Shown: positions 8,247 through 15,479 of the stretch, piece after piece
Numbering within the stretch: position 1 is the first letter of the stretch
Layout of the letters: each line of letters starts with the position of its first letter
DNA from: Streptomyces sp. 11x1
GTDB lineage: Bacteria > Actinomycetota > Actinomycetes > Streptomycetales > Streptomycetaceae
Length of the DNA stretch: 64,000 bases
Assembly: GCF_032598905.1 (NCBI RefSeq)
Contig: NZ_CP122458.1
Coordinates: 3,534,001-3,598,000 of the forward strand
Direction: 5' to 3'
Program-made: the position numbers and the translations under genes
Notes under the pieces: generated by a model
The model's database searches: none
What the model was told of the DNA's origin: nothing
What the model saw: only the letters and a program-made list of their open reading frames with translations

Positions 8247-9260
8247 ATGCGCCGTTACGGCAAGCACACCGACGAGGACGACATCCGCAGCCGCCCGAAC
8301 CGCAAGGGCAACCGTCCCCGGACGCACATCCGCCCGAAGCACGAGGACGCCGCCGAGGGCATGGTCCTCACGGTCGACCGGGGCCGGCTGACCTGCCTCG
8401 TCGAGGACCGCGTCGTCCTCGCGATGAAGGCCCGCGAACTGGGACGCAAGGCCGCGGTCGTCGGCGACACGGTGGCCCTCGTGGGCGACCTCTCCGGCAA
8501 GAAGGACACCCTCGCCCGGATCGTCCGCATCGCCGAGCGCACGTCGGTCCTGCGCCGCACGGCCGACGACGACGACCCGTACGAACGCGTCGTCGTAGCC
8601 AACGCCGACCAGCTCGCCGTCGTCACCGCCCTCGCCGACCCCGAGCCCCGCCCCCGTCTCATCGACCGCTGCCTGGTGGCGGCCTACGACGGCGGCCTGG
8701 ACCCCCTCCTCGTCCTCACGAAGTCGGACCTGGCCTCCCCGGACAAACTGCTGGAGCTCTACGGCGACATCGACATCCCGTACGTCGTGACGAGCCGCGA
8801 GGAGCTGGAGACGGGCGGCGCCGCCGACCGCGTGCGCGAACACCTCGCAGGGAAGGTCACGGCGTTCGTCGGCCACTCTGGCGTCGGCAAGACGACCCTG
8901 GTGAACGCCCTCGTCCCGGAGGAACGGCGCCGCAGCACGGGCCATGTCAACGCGGTGACGGGACGCGGCCGGCACACCACGACCTCCGCCCTCGCCCTCC
9001 CCCTCGCGGACTCGGACGGCGGCTGGGTCGTGGACACCCCCGGCGTGCGCTCGTTCGGTCTCGCGCACATCGATCCGTCCCGGGTGATCAACGCCTTCCC
9101 GGACCTCGTGCCGGGCACGGAGGGTTGCCCGCGCGCGTGCAGTCACGACGAGCAGGACTGCGCGCTGGACCAGTGGGTCGCTGACGGGCACGCCGACCCG
9201 GCGCGGCTCTACTCCCTGCGCAGGCTGCTCTCGACGCGCGAACGACGGGAAGGCGACTGA
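8247..9260 (+). CDS. rsgA: Ribosome small subunit-dependent GTPase A
   Basis: A 337-residue circularly permuted GTPase that assists late maturation of the 30S subunit. G motifs appear in the permuted order: LTKSD (G4), then GHSGVGKTTLVNAL (G1 P-loop), TT (G2 region) and DTPGVRSFG (G3). The zinc finger is at the C-terminus (CPRACSHDEQDCAL, with Cys-His-Cys ligands). The N-terminal OB region starts after the basic tail. The ATG at 8247 follows GGGCCGGG. It is downstream of aroA in the same direction. Confidence 0.95.
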   Translation: MRRYGKHTDEDDIRSRPNRKGNRPRTHIRPKHEDAAEGMVLTVDRGRLTCLVEDRVVLAMKARELGRKAAVVGDTVALVGDLSGKKDTLARIVRIAERTSVLRRTADDDDPYERVVVANADQLAVVTALADPEPRPRLIDRCLVAAYDGGLDPLLVLTKSDLASPDKLLELYGDIDIPYVVTSREELETGGAADRVREHLAGKVTAFVGHSGVGKTTLVNALVPEERRRSTGHVNAVTGRGRHTTTSALALPLADSDGGWVVDTPGVRSFGLAHIDPSRVINAFPDLVPGTEGCPRACSHDEQDCALDQWVADGHADPARLYSLRRLLSTRERREGD

Positions 9261-9389
9261 CCTCCGCGTTGTTTGCGCCCCCGCCCACCCGGTAAGTGCA
9301 TAATCGCACCGAGTCGGACCCAGACCAGACGAGATCAGCCGAGAACAGACGAAGCGGTCACGGAACGTGGGCACACGGGAGGACGAGAC

Positions 9390-9713
9390 ATGGCGTGGCT
9401 GCTGGTGGTCGTGGCGGGGCTTCTGGAGACAGGATTCGCCGTCTGTCTGAAACTCTCGCACGGCTTCACCAGACTCTGGCCCACGGTCGCGTTCTGCGTC
9501 TTCGCCCTCGGCAGCTTCGGCCTGCTGACCCTCTCCCTGAAGAAGCTCGACGTGGGCCCCGCCTACGCCGTCTGGACGGGCATCGGCGCGGCCGGCACCG
9601 CGATCTACGGGATGATCTTCCTCGGCGACATCGTGTCGACCTTGAAGATCGTCTCGATCAGCCTGGTGATCGTGGGGGTCGTGGGACTCCAACTCTCGGG
9701 CTCGGCCCACTAG
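9390..9713 (+). CDS. Small multidrug resistance (SMR) transporter, SugE/Gdx-like
   Basis: A 107-residue protein with four transmembrane helices and the membrane-embedded Glu13 of SMR proteins (AGLLETGF). HGFTRLWP and AYAVWTGIGAAGTAIYG place it with the SugE/Gdx branch, whose characterised members export guanidinium and some quaternary ammonium compounds, rather than with EmrE. The aromatic residue three positions after Glu13 is Phe, where I recall Trp in Gdx proteins, so substrate is uncertain. It would work as an antiparallel dimer. It is convergent with a TetR gene, and no guanidine riboswitch is recognisable upstream. Confidence 0.88.
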   Translation: MAWLLVVVAGLLETGFAVCLKLSHGFTRLWPTVAFCVFALGSFGLLTLSLKKLDVGPAYAVWTGIGAAGTAIYGMIFLGDIVSTLKIVSISLVIVGVVGLQLSGSAH

Positions 9714-9721
9714 TTCCGGCC

Positions 9722-9742
9722 CAGTGGTGCCGGCCCACTGGT
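9722..9742. terminator. Terminator-like hairpin between convergent SMR and TetR genes
   Basis: CCAGTGG and CCACTGG pair perfectly around a 7-base loop (TGCCGGC), nine bases after the SMR stop. No T-run follows. Confidence 0.6.
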
Positions 9743-9772
9743 TCGGCCCCCACACAACTCTCCGGGCAACAG

Positions 9773-10390
9773 CTAGCCGAGGGGTCGGCTGAGCTGTCGG
9801 GGCAGCGCCGTGCGCACGAGGTCCGTGACTCCGCCGTCGGCCGGGGGCGCCGCCACGCACGAGAGGGCGAGCCGCACCGCGAGTTCACAGGACCTGGCCA
9901 GCTCCGCCTGGTCCGCCTTGGGGGCGCCCGGCGCGGACAGCACGGCCACGGCCCGCTCGCGCACCAGGGCCACGAAGTCGGCGGGCGCGGGCAGCGGGCC
10001 GTCCGCGCGGCGCTGCGCGGGCACCGCGGAGGACGAGCGCACCGCCGCGAGCGTCGGTGACGGCAGCCGCTCGCTCCAGCAGCCGGTGAGCATGGCGCGA
10101 ATCAGCGCATTGTTGCGGGAGGCCGCCACGGTCCACTCGGCGGTCGCGGCCAGCCGGTCCCGGGAGTCCGCAGGGGTGGCCAGTGCCCGTTCGACGCCCG
10201 CCAGATAGCCGTCCACTTCCCTGCGGACCAGGGCCCTGGCGAGCCCGTCCTTGCTGCCGAACTCGTTGTACAGCGTCTGACGTGACACTCCGGCCACCGC
10301 CGCCACGTCCACCATGCGTACGGCCGACCACGGCCGACGCACCAGCGCCTTGTAAGCGGCGTCCAGCAAGTTCTCCCGCGCTGCAGGCAT
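9773..10390 (-). CDS. TetR-family transcriptional regulator
   Basis: A 205-residue repressor-type protein. The N-terminal DNA-binding domain is clear: [11 protein letters not shown], then [21 protein letters not shown] (helix-turn-helix), then [15 protein letters not shown]. The C-terminal ligand domain is alanine-rich and not assignable. Two adjacent ATGs (10393 and 10390) follow AGGGAGGCG; 10390 has better spacing. It faces the SMR gene tail to tail, so regulation of that transporter is possible but not shown. The 249 bases between this start and hisN hold both promoters; I see no clear operator palindrome there. Confidence 0.85.
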   Translation of the reverse strand: MPAARENLLDAAYKALVRRPWSAVRMVDVAAVAGVSRQTLYNEFGSKDGLARALVRREVDGYLAGVERALATPADSRDRLAATAEWTVAASRNNALIRAMLTGCWSERLPSPTLAAVRSSSAVPAQRRADGPLPAPADFVALVRERAVAVLSAPGAPKADQAELARSCELAVRLALSCVAAPPADGGVTDLVRTALPRQLSRPLG

Positions 10391-10639
10391 CATCGCCTCC
10401 CTGAATACGAGCGGGCGGCTCTGGCCCTCAGATTTGACGCGCATCAAGTCACTGTCAAGGGCTCACGGCACCCCCGAGGGGCGCACACCGGCCAACGTGC
10501 GCGGCACGATTTTCCGCACGCGGCAACAGCCCCCACTCATGTGCCCACCCCGGCGAACCCCATACGTACCGCCGCCTCCGCCGGTCCGACCCCCGACCCC
10601 TGTAGCCCCGCACCGACCTCGGCGGATACCGTTCGCCAC

Positions 10640-11440
10640 ATGGCCGATTACCTCGACGACCTCCGCCTCGCCCACGTCCTCGCGGACGCCGCCGACGCGA
10701 CCACGATGTCCCGCTTCAAGGCCCTCGACCTCAAGGTCGAGACGAAGCCGGACATGACCCCGGTGAGCGAAGCCGACAAGGCCGCCGAGGAACTCATCCG
10801 CGGCCAACTCCAGCGCGCCCGCCCCCGCGACGCCATCCTCGGCGAGGAGTACGGCGTCGAGGGCACCGGGCCGCGCCGCTGGGTGATCGACCCGATCGAC
10901 GGCACCAAGAACTACGTCCGAGGCGTCCCTGTCTGGGCCACCCTGATCTCTCTCATGGAAGCGGCCGAGGGCGGCTACCAGCCCGTCGTCGGCGTGGTCT
11001 CCGCCCCCGCGCTCGGCCGCCGCTGGTGGGCCGCCAAGGGCCACGGCGCCTTCACCGGCCGCAGTCTGAGCTCGGCCTCCCGCCTGCACGTCTCCCGCGT
11101 CGCCGACCTCTCGGACGCCTCTTTCGCGTACTCCTCCCTCAGCGGCTGGGAGGACCGCGGCCACCTCAACGGCTTCCTTGACCTGACCCGCGAGGTGTGG
11201 CGCACCCGCGCGTACGGCGATTTCTGGCCGTACATGATGGTCGCCGAGGGCTCCGTGGACATCTGCGCCGAACCCGAGCTGTCCCTCTGGGACATGGCCG
11301 CCAACGCGATCATCGTCACGGAGGCGGGCGGCAGCTTCACCGGCCTCGACGGCCGCCCCGGCCCGCACAGCGGCGACGCGGCGGCCTCGAACGGCCTCCT
11401 CCACGACGAGCTGCTGGGCTATCTGAACGAGCGCTACTGA
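10640..11440 (+). CDS. hisN: Histidinol-phosphatase of the inositol-monophosphatase family
   Basis: A 266-residue IMPase-fold phosphatase. Metal-binding motifs are present: GEEYG (Glu), [12 protein letters not shown] (the DPIDGT signature) and [15 protein letters not shown] (Asp of the C-terminal motif). In S. coelicolor the protein at this position, SCO5208 as I recall, was shown to be the monofunctional histidinol-phosphate phosphatase of histidine synthesis. ID relies on family plus synteny; an inositol phosphatase with the same motifs cannot be excluded from sequence alone. It is a single gene, with a CBS gene 150 bases downstream. Confidence 0.88.
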   Translation: MADYLDDLRLAHVLADAADATTMSRFKALDLKVETKPDMTPVSEADKAAEELIRGQLQRARPRDAILGEEYGVEGTGPRRWVIDPIDGTKNYVRGVPVWATLISLMEAAEGGYQPVVGVVSAPALGRRWWAAKGHGAFTGRSLSSASRLHVSRVADLSDASFAYSSLSGWEDRGHLNGFLDLTREVWRTRAYGDFWPYMMVAEGSVDICAEPELSLWDMAANAIIVTEAGGSFTGLDGRPGPHSGDAAASNGLLHDELLGYLNERY

Positions 11441-11591
11441 GCCCTGGAATGATCCGGGGCGCCCCGAACTGACCACGCACGCCCTCTTGTTGACCTCCGC
11501 TTTACCTGCCACATTGAGAGTCCCCCCACTTGTGAACTTGTGAATCCTTGAACAAGGCGTTCCGGGATTCCCTAGGAGGTGGCTGAACTCC

Positions 11592-11984
11592 ATGCTCGTC
11601 CGCGACGCCATGACCACAGTGGTCCTCACCATCGGCCCCGATCACACCCTCCGCCAGGCCGCCGCCCTGATGGCGGCTCGCCGGGTCGGCGCGGCCGTGG
11701 TCCTCGACCCGGACGCCGGCGGACTCGGCATCCTGACCGAACGCGACGTCCTCGTCTCCGTGGGCCTCGGCCAGAGCCCCGACACCGAGCGCGCCCACGC
11801 CCACACCACCACCGACGTCGTGTTCGCCACGCCGTCCTGGACCCTGGAGGAAGCAGCCCGCGCAATGGCCCACGGCGGCTTCCGCCATCTGATCGTCATC
11901 GACGAGGGCGCCCCCATCGGCATCGTCTCGGTCCGCGACATCATCCGCTGCTGGGCACCCGCCCGACAGCCCGCACCGGCGTAG
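11592..11984 (+). CDS. CBS-domain pair protein
   Basis: A 130-residue protein made of two CBS motifs (MLVRDAMTTVVLTI to about residue 60; TTTDVVFATPSWTLEEAA to ~120), each ending in the GILTERDV / GIVSVRDII element that contacts adenosyl nucleotides. CBS pairs usually sense ATP/AMP, NAD(H) or SAM. A perfect AGGAGGT lies 12 bases before the ATG. It stands alone; a hairpin at 12004-12036 ends the unit. Confidence 0.92.
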   Translation: MLVRDAMTTVVLTIGPDHTLRQAAALMAARRVGAAVVLDPDAGGLGILTERDVLVSVGLGQSPDTERAHAHTTTDVVFATPSWTLEEAARAMAHGGFRHLIVIDEGAPIGIVSVRDIIRCWAPARQPAPA

Positions 11985-12003
11985 CCGCGCCCGGACGCAC
12001 GAA

Positions 12004-12036
12004 CGGGCCGGGAGTCTCCTACGAGACCCCGGCCCG
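12004..12036 (+). terminator. Terminator after the CBS gene
   Basis: CGGGCCGGGAGTCTC pairs with GAGACCCCGGCCCG around CTAC, with one unpaired position, 19 bases after the CBS-gene stop. Confidence 0.65.
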
Positions 12037-12137
12037 CCCCAACGACAAGCGGTCCAACCCCGGTCAGCCGCACAAGGCCTGGACTGCGGCCTCCAGGCGC
12101 TTGCCGAAGCCTTCATCGATCGAAGCCAGATCCTACA

Positions 12138-12152
12138 TTGGACAAAATCCAA
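12138..12152. promoter_or_regulatory. Perfect palindrome upstream of the Fur-family gene, probable operator
   Basis: TTGGACAAAATCCAA is a perfect 5-5-5 inverted repeat in an unusually AT-rich stretch 67 bases before the Fur-family ATG. It is followed by direct AAGTC repeats. Position and shape fit an autoregulatory Fur/PerR-type box. Confidence 0.6.
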
Positions 12153-12218
12153 GTCAAGTCAAGCTCCAAATTCACACCCGTTCGGGAACTGTTTCCGCTT
12201 GCTGTTACGCTGACCGGT

Positions 12219-12635
12219 ATGAGTGACCTTCTGGAGCGGCTGCGCGGACGCGGATGGCGTATGACCGCGCAGCGGCGTGTCGTGGCCGAGGTCCTCGACG
12301 GCGAACACGTCCATCTGACGGCCGACGAGGTGCACGCGCGCGCTGTCGCCAAGCTGCCCGAGATCTCCCGGGCGACCGTCTACAACACCCTCGGCGAGCT
12401 GGTCTCCCTCGGTGAGGTGCTCGAGGTCGCCACGGACCGGCGCGCCAAGCGGTACGACCCGAACGCGCACCGTCCACACCACCACCTGGTCTGCGCCCGG
12501 TGCGGCACGATCCGTGACGTGCACCCGACCGGCAACCCCCTGGCGGACCTCCCCTCCTCCGAGCGCTTCGGCTTCACCGTCTCGGACGTGGAGGTCACCT
12601 ACCGGGGCGTCTGCCCGAACTGCACCCAGGCGTAG
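12219..12635 (+). CDS. Fur-family metalloregulator
   Basis: A 138-residue Fur-family repressor. The N-terminal winged helix is clear (MTAQRRVVAEVL, then ISRATVYNTLGELVSLGEV with the recognition helix). HRPHHHLVCARCGTIRDVH carries the His-rich metal site and the first CxxC, and CPNC near the C-terminus is the second structural zinc pair. The presence of both CxxC pairs and PerR-like spacing makes a peroxide (PerR/CatR-type) or iron sensor possible; the sensing metal cannot be told from sequence. No catalase gene is adjacent. A perfect palindrome upstream is the likely autoregulatory site. The ATG at 12219 aligns with the family; a longer frame lacks a start with a good site. Confidence 0.9.
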   Translation: MSDLLERLRGRGWRMTAQRRVVAEVLDGEHVHLTADEVHARAVAKLPEISRATVYNTLGELVSLGEVLEVATDRRAKRYDPNAHRPHHHLVCARCGTIRDVHPTGNPLADLPSSERFGFTVSDVEVTYRGVCPNCTQA

Positions 12636-12649
12636 CACCACCGCCGCCG

Positions 12650-12692
12650 CACGGAAAAGCCCCGGCCGTACAACGGCCGGGGCTTTTCCGTG
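12650..12692 (+). terminator. Strong terminator after the Fur-family gene
   Basis: A perfect 19-bp stem (CACGGAAAAGCCCCGGCCG with its complement) with loop TACAA. The descending arm includes CTTTTCC. Confidence 0.92.
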
Positions 12693-12721
12693 CCCCCTGA
12701 AAGCGAACCAGAACGAAAACA

Positions 12722-12757
12722 CCGATGGCCCGGAACCTTGAGGTTCCGGGCCATCGG
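12722..12757 (-). terminator. Terminator of the first initiator tRNA gene
   Basis: A perfect 16-bp stem (CCGATGGCCCGGAACC with its complement) around TTGA, followed on the minus strand by GTGTTTTCG. It starts eight bases after the tRNA 3' end. Confidence 0.9.
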
Positions 12758-12764
12758 CCTTCAG

Positions 12765-12838
12765 TAGCGGGGACAGGATTTGAACCTGCGACCTCTGGGT
12801 TATGAGCCCAGCGAGCTACCGAGCTGCTCCACCCCGCG
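12765..12838 (-). tRNA. Initiator tRNA-fMet (CAU), copy 1
   Basis: A 74-nt tRNA without encoded CCA. Anticodon loop CTCATAA gives CAT. Initiator hallmarks are visible: three consecutive G:C pairs at the bottom of the anticodon stem (CTGGG / CCCAG) and a mismatched first acceptor pair (C1 opposite T72). The T arm carries GGTTCAAATCC. The sequence is identical to the copy at 15362-15435. Confidence 0.95.
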
Positions 12839-13195
12839 TCGATGAACAGAACACTACGTCACCCGCGCCGACCAGAGCAAATCCATTAACCCCCAGACCA
12901 AACCCGACGCAGCCGAGGGCACTCGTACCCCTGGACCGGCACGCGTGGGCGCTGCGGCACCCGGCTAGCGCGGCCCCGGCACAACTGCGGGCAGTCGTGC
13001 CGCTGGGGCGATGGGGGCACCTCCCGCTCGAGCGAAGCCGAGAGTGGGGGAGGGTGGGCGCAGCGGCACCCCGCGGAGCGCGGGTGAGCGAGACCCCGCC
13101 CCACGTCCAGCACGCACCCCCGGGCACCCTCGGAGCCCCGGACCACACCGCCGCCCCGGCACCGCGGCACCCCCTCAGCTCCCCGCCCCACTCAC
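12839..13195. other. Intergenic region between a tRNA gene and the TPR gene
   Basis: 357 bases with no supported gene. Reading frames across it have poor codon bias. It contains the hairpin-forming repeat at 13012-13054 and the upstream region of the minus-strand tRNA. Confidence 0.6.
13012..13054. repeat. Streptomyces-type intergenic inverted repeat
   Basis: GGGGGCACCTCCCGCTCGAG followed by CGAAGCCGAGAGTGGGGGAG forms an imperfect hairpin (CTCCC/GGGAG outer arms, CTCGAG/CTCGG inner). I recall near-identical elements as frequent in Streptomyces intergenic regions; a genome count would confirm. Confidence 0.6.
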
Positions 13196-15190
13196 CTACG
13201 CCGACAACTCGTCCCGCAACGCATCCCGCAACCGCGCTGCCCGCTCCGCCACCTCAGCCGGCCCGAGCGCCACGGCCCGATCGGCCCACCGCTTCCCCTC
13301 CACCAGCTCACCCCGACGCGCGTAGACGAGAGCGAGCCGCAACGCCGCCCGTCCATGCCCCGCGTCGGCGGCCCGAGCCCACCACACGGCGGCCTCCGGC
13401 TCACTTCCCTCCCGAGCCAGCAGCAGCCCCAGATTGAACGCGCCGTTCCGCGATCCCGACTCCGCCGCGACCCGGTACCACCGCGCGGCCTCGACCACGT
13501 CCCCCCGCCCGGCCGCCAGCATCCCGACGCGCACCTGCGCCCGCCGATGCCCCTGCGACGCGGCCCGCTCGTACCACTCCTCGCACTCGTTCTTCTCCCG
13601 CACCGGCTCGCCCAGTTCGTGCGCGGGCGCGGGCGGCCGCCGCGCGTCGAGCACGGCAGCCAGCCGGTACGCGGCCTCCGCGCTGCCCCCACCGGCGGCG
13701 CACCGCAGATGCCGCTCGGCGGCGCGCTCGTCACCGTCCCGCAGTCGCGCTATGGCGACCTGGAGCGCCGCCTCGGTGTGCCCGGCGGCAGCCGCCCGCT
13801 CGTACCAGACCAGCGCCGTCGCGTCGTCGCCCCGCCCGGCGAACAGGATGCCCAGGTTGAAGGCGGCGTCGACGCTCCCGGCCTCGGCGGCCTTGGAGAA
13901 CCACGGCTCCGCACCGGACGCGTCGCCGACCTGGAGCAGCAGGATGGCCAGTGCGTTCGCCGCCTCCCGGTGTCCGGCGTACGCGGCGCGCCGGTACCAC
14001 TGCTCGGCCTGCGCGGTCCGCCCCTGCTCGGCGCAGAGCAGCCCCAGGTTGTACGCGCCGTTGACGTCCCCGGCGTCCATCGCGGCCCGGTACCAGCGCT
14101 CGGCGGTCTGCGTCTCGCCGCGCTCGGCGTGCAGCGCGCCCAGCGCGTTCGCCGCGTTGCCGTTGCCGTCCTGGGCGGCCCGCAGCCACCACACGGCCGC
14201 GCTCTCCGTGTCACCCGCATCCCGCAGCAGGAACCCGAGCGCGCACGCGGCGCGCGGCTCACCGTGCTTCGCGGAGGTCAGGTACCAGCGACCGGCCTCC
14301 TTCAGCTCCCCGCGCCGCTCCAGGATCGCCCCGAGGTGCAGCGCGGCCCGCCGGTGCCCGCGCGCGGCGGCCTGCCGGTACCACTGCTCCGCCTCCTCGG
14401 CGGCCTCCGCCCCGACACCGTTGTCGGTGGCGCGCTCCCCCGCGCCCACGGCCTGCCCGCCGCCGTCCCGCCCGGCGGCACGGCCCTCGCGGGGGCCGCT
14501 CCCGATCTCGAGCGCCGCGCGCGCGATCTTCCGTCCTTCGCGCACGGCGGTGCGCTCCTCCTGCTCCGCGCGCTGGTCGAGCGTACGCGCGAGCCGGTAC
14601 GCGGCCTCGCGGTGCCCGCGCTCGGCGGCCACTCTCATCCACCGCTCGGCGGCGGCGTCACTGCGGTGCTCCAGCAGGTCGGCGAGCGCGTACGCGCCCA
14701 GGGCGTGCCCCTGCTCGGCGGACTGGCGCAGCCAGTACTCGGCGGCCGGTTCGTCACCGCGCTCGCGATGGTGGCGGCCGAGCGCGTGCGCGGCGGCGGC
14801 GGAACCGGCGACGGCCGCGACCCGCCACCAGTCGGCGGCCTCGTCGGCGTACCCCCGCTGGTGCAGCAGGACACCCAGGTTGTTGGCGGCCGCCCGGTCC
14901 CCGGCCGCGGTGGCGGCCCGCAGACAGGGCTCGGCTCCGTCCAGGTCGCCGCGGCGCAGGAGCATGGCGCCGAGGACACTCATCGCCTCGGTGTCACCGG
15001 CTTCGGCGGCGAGCCGCTGACGCGCCTCCTCGACGGCGTCGCCCGTCTCGTCCTCGTCCGCGACCCCCGCGGACTCGACCGACGAGGCGGACTCGGCGGG
15101 CAGCACGAAGTCGGCAGGCAGCGCAATGTCGGCAGGCAGCGCAAACCGCCCTGTCTCCAACAGAGTTGCCTTGTCCCCCATAACGTCCAT
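13196..15190 (-). CDS. Large TPR/Sel1-like repeat protein
   Basis: A 664-residue protein built almost entirely of about fifteen ~36-residue helical repeats with the pattern A.NLG.L...RG...EA..W...AA.AG, typical of TPR/Sel1-like solenoids. Such scaffolds mediate protein contacts; the partner is unknown. The first ~55 residues are not repeat-like and contain LPADIALPADFVLPAES, a short internal duplication. No signal peptide or membrane segment is seen, so it is probably cytoplasmic. ATG 15190 is preceded by AGGTGG at good distance; ATG 15181 is an alternative. It lies between two identical initiator tRNA genes on the same strand. Confidence 0.85.
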   Translation of the reverse strand: MDVMGDKATLLETGRFALPADIALPADFVLPAESASSVESAGVADEDETGDAVEEARQRLAAEAGDTEAMSVLGAMLLRRGDLDGAEPCLRAATAAGDRAAANNLGVLLHQRGYADEAADWWRVAAVAGSAAAAHALGRHHRERGDEPAAEYWLRQSAEQGHALGAYALADLLEHRSDAAAERWMRVAAERGHREAAYRLARTLDQRAEQEERTAVREGRKIARAALEIGSGPREGRAAGRDGGGQAVGAGERATDNGVGAEAAEEAEQWYRQAAARGHRRAALHLGAILERRGELKEAGRWYLTSAKHGEPRAACALGFLLRDAGDTESAAVWWLRAAQDGNGNAANALGALHAERGETQTAERWYRAAMDAGDVNGAYNLGLLCAEQGRTAQAEQWYRRAAYAGHREAANALAILLLQVGDASGAEPWFSKAAEAGSVDAAFNLGILFAGRGDDATALVWYERAAAAGHTEAALQVAIARLRDGDERAAERHLRCAAGGGSAEAAYRLAAVLDARRPPAPAHELGEPVREKNECEEWYERAASQGHRRAQVRVGMLAAGRGDVVEAARWYRVAAESGSRNGAFNLGLLLAREGSEPEAAVWWARAADAGHGRAALRLALVYARRGELVEGKRWADRAVALGPAEVAERAARLRDALRDELSA

Positions 15191-15316
15191 CGTCGCACCA
15201 CCTGCAACCTGGGTACACCTGGTATACCGCAGCCATTGAGGTCACTACAGCGTTTTGTCGACATGCCCACAGAGCGACAAGTCAAACACAGATTGCCCGA
15301 GCATCCCGACCAACAC

Positions 15317-15356
15317 GTTGAAGGCCCGGATCCTTTAGAGGATCCGGGCCTTCAAC
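15317..15356 (-). terminator. Terminator of the second initiator tRNA gene
   Basis: A perfect 18-bp stem (GTTGAAGGCCCGGATCCT with its complement) around TTAG, five bases after the tRNA 3' end. Confidence 0.88.
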
Positions 15357-15361
15357 TTCAG

Positions 15362-15435
15362 TAGCGGGGACAGGATTTGAACCTGCGACCTCTGGGTTAT
15401 GAGCCCAGCGAGCTACCGAGCTGCTCCACCCCGCG
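15362..15435 (-). tRNA. Initiator tRNA-fMet (CAU), copy 2
   Basis: Identical over 74 nt to the copy at 12765-12838, with the same anticodon CAT, three-G:C anticodon stem and unpaired first acceptor position. Identity extends a few bases into the 3' flank (TTCAGTAGC on the plus strand), but the terminators differ in sequence. Confidence 0.95.
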
Positions 15436-15479
15436 CCGTTGCGTTGCAACCGTACCACGGCGCGGGACGGAGCCTTGAA

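Noticed and set aside
9261..9389. Possible guanidine riboswitch before the SugE/Gdx-like SMR gene
   Set aside because: ACGA and ACGG appear, but no paired stems frame them as in guanidine-II, and the conserved elements of classes I and III are not seen.
13355..15364. Long plus-strand frames opposite the TPR gene, and similar antisense frames elsewhere (e.g. 17076-19034, 43339-45105)
   Set aside because: They are codon-bias shadows on the opposite strand of real genes: no ribosome sites, no recognisable domains, Arg/Pro/Ala-rich nonsense composition.
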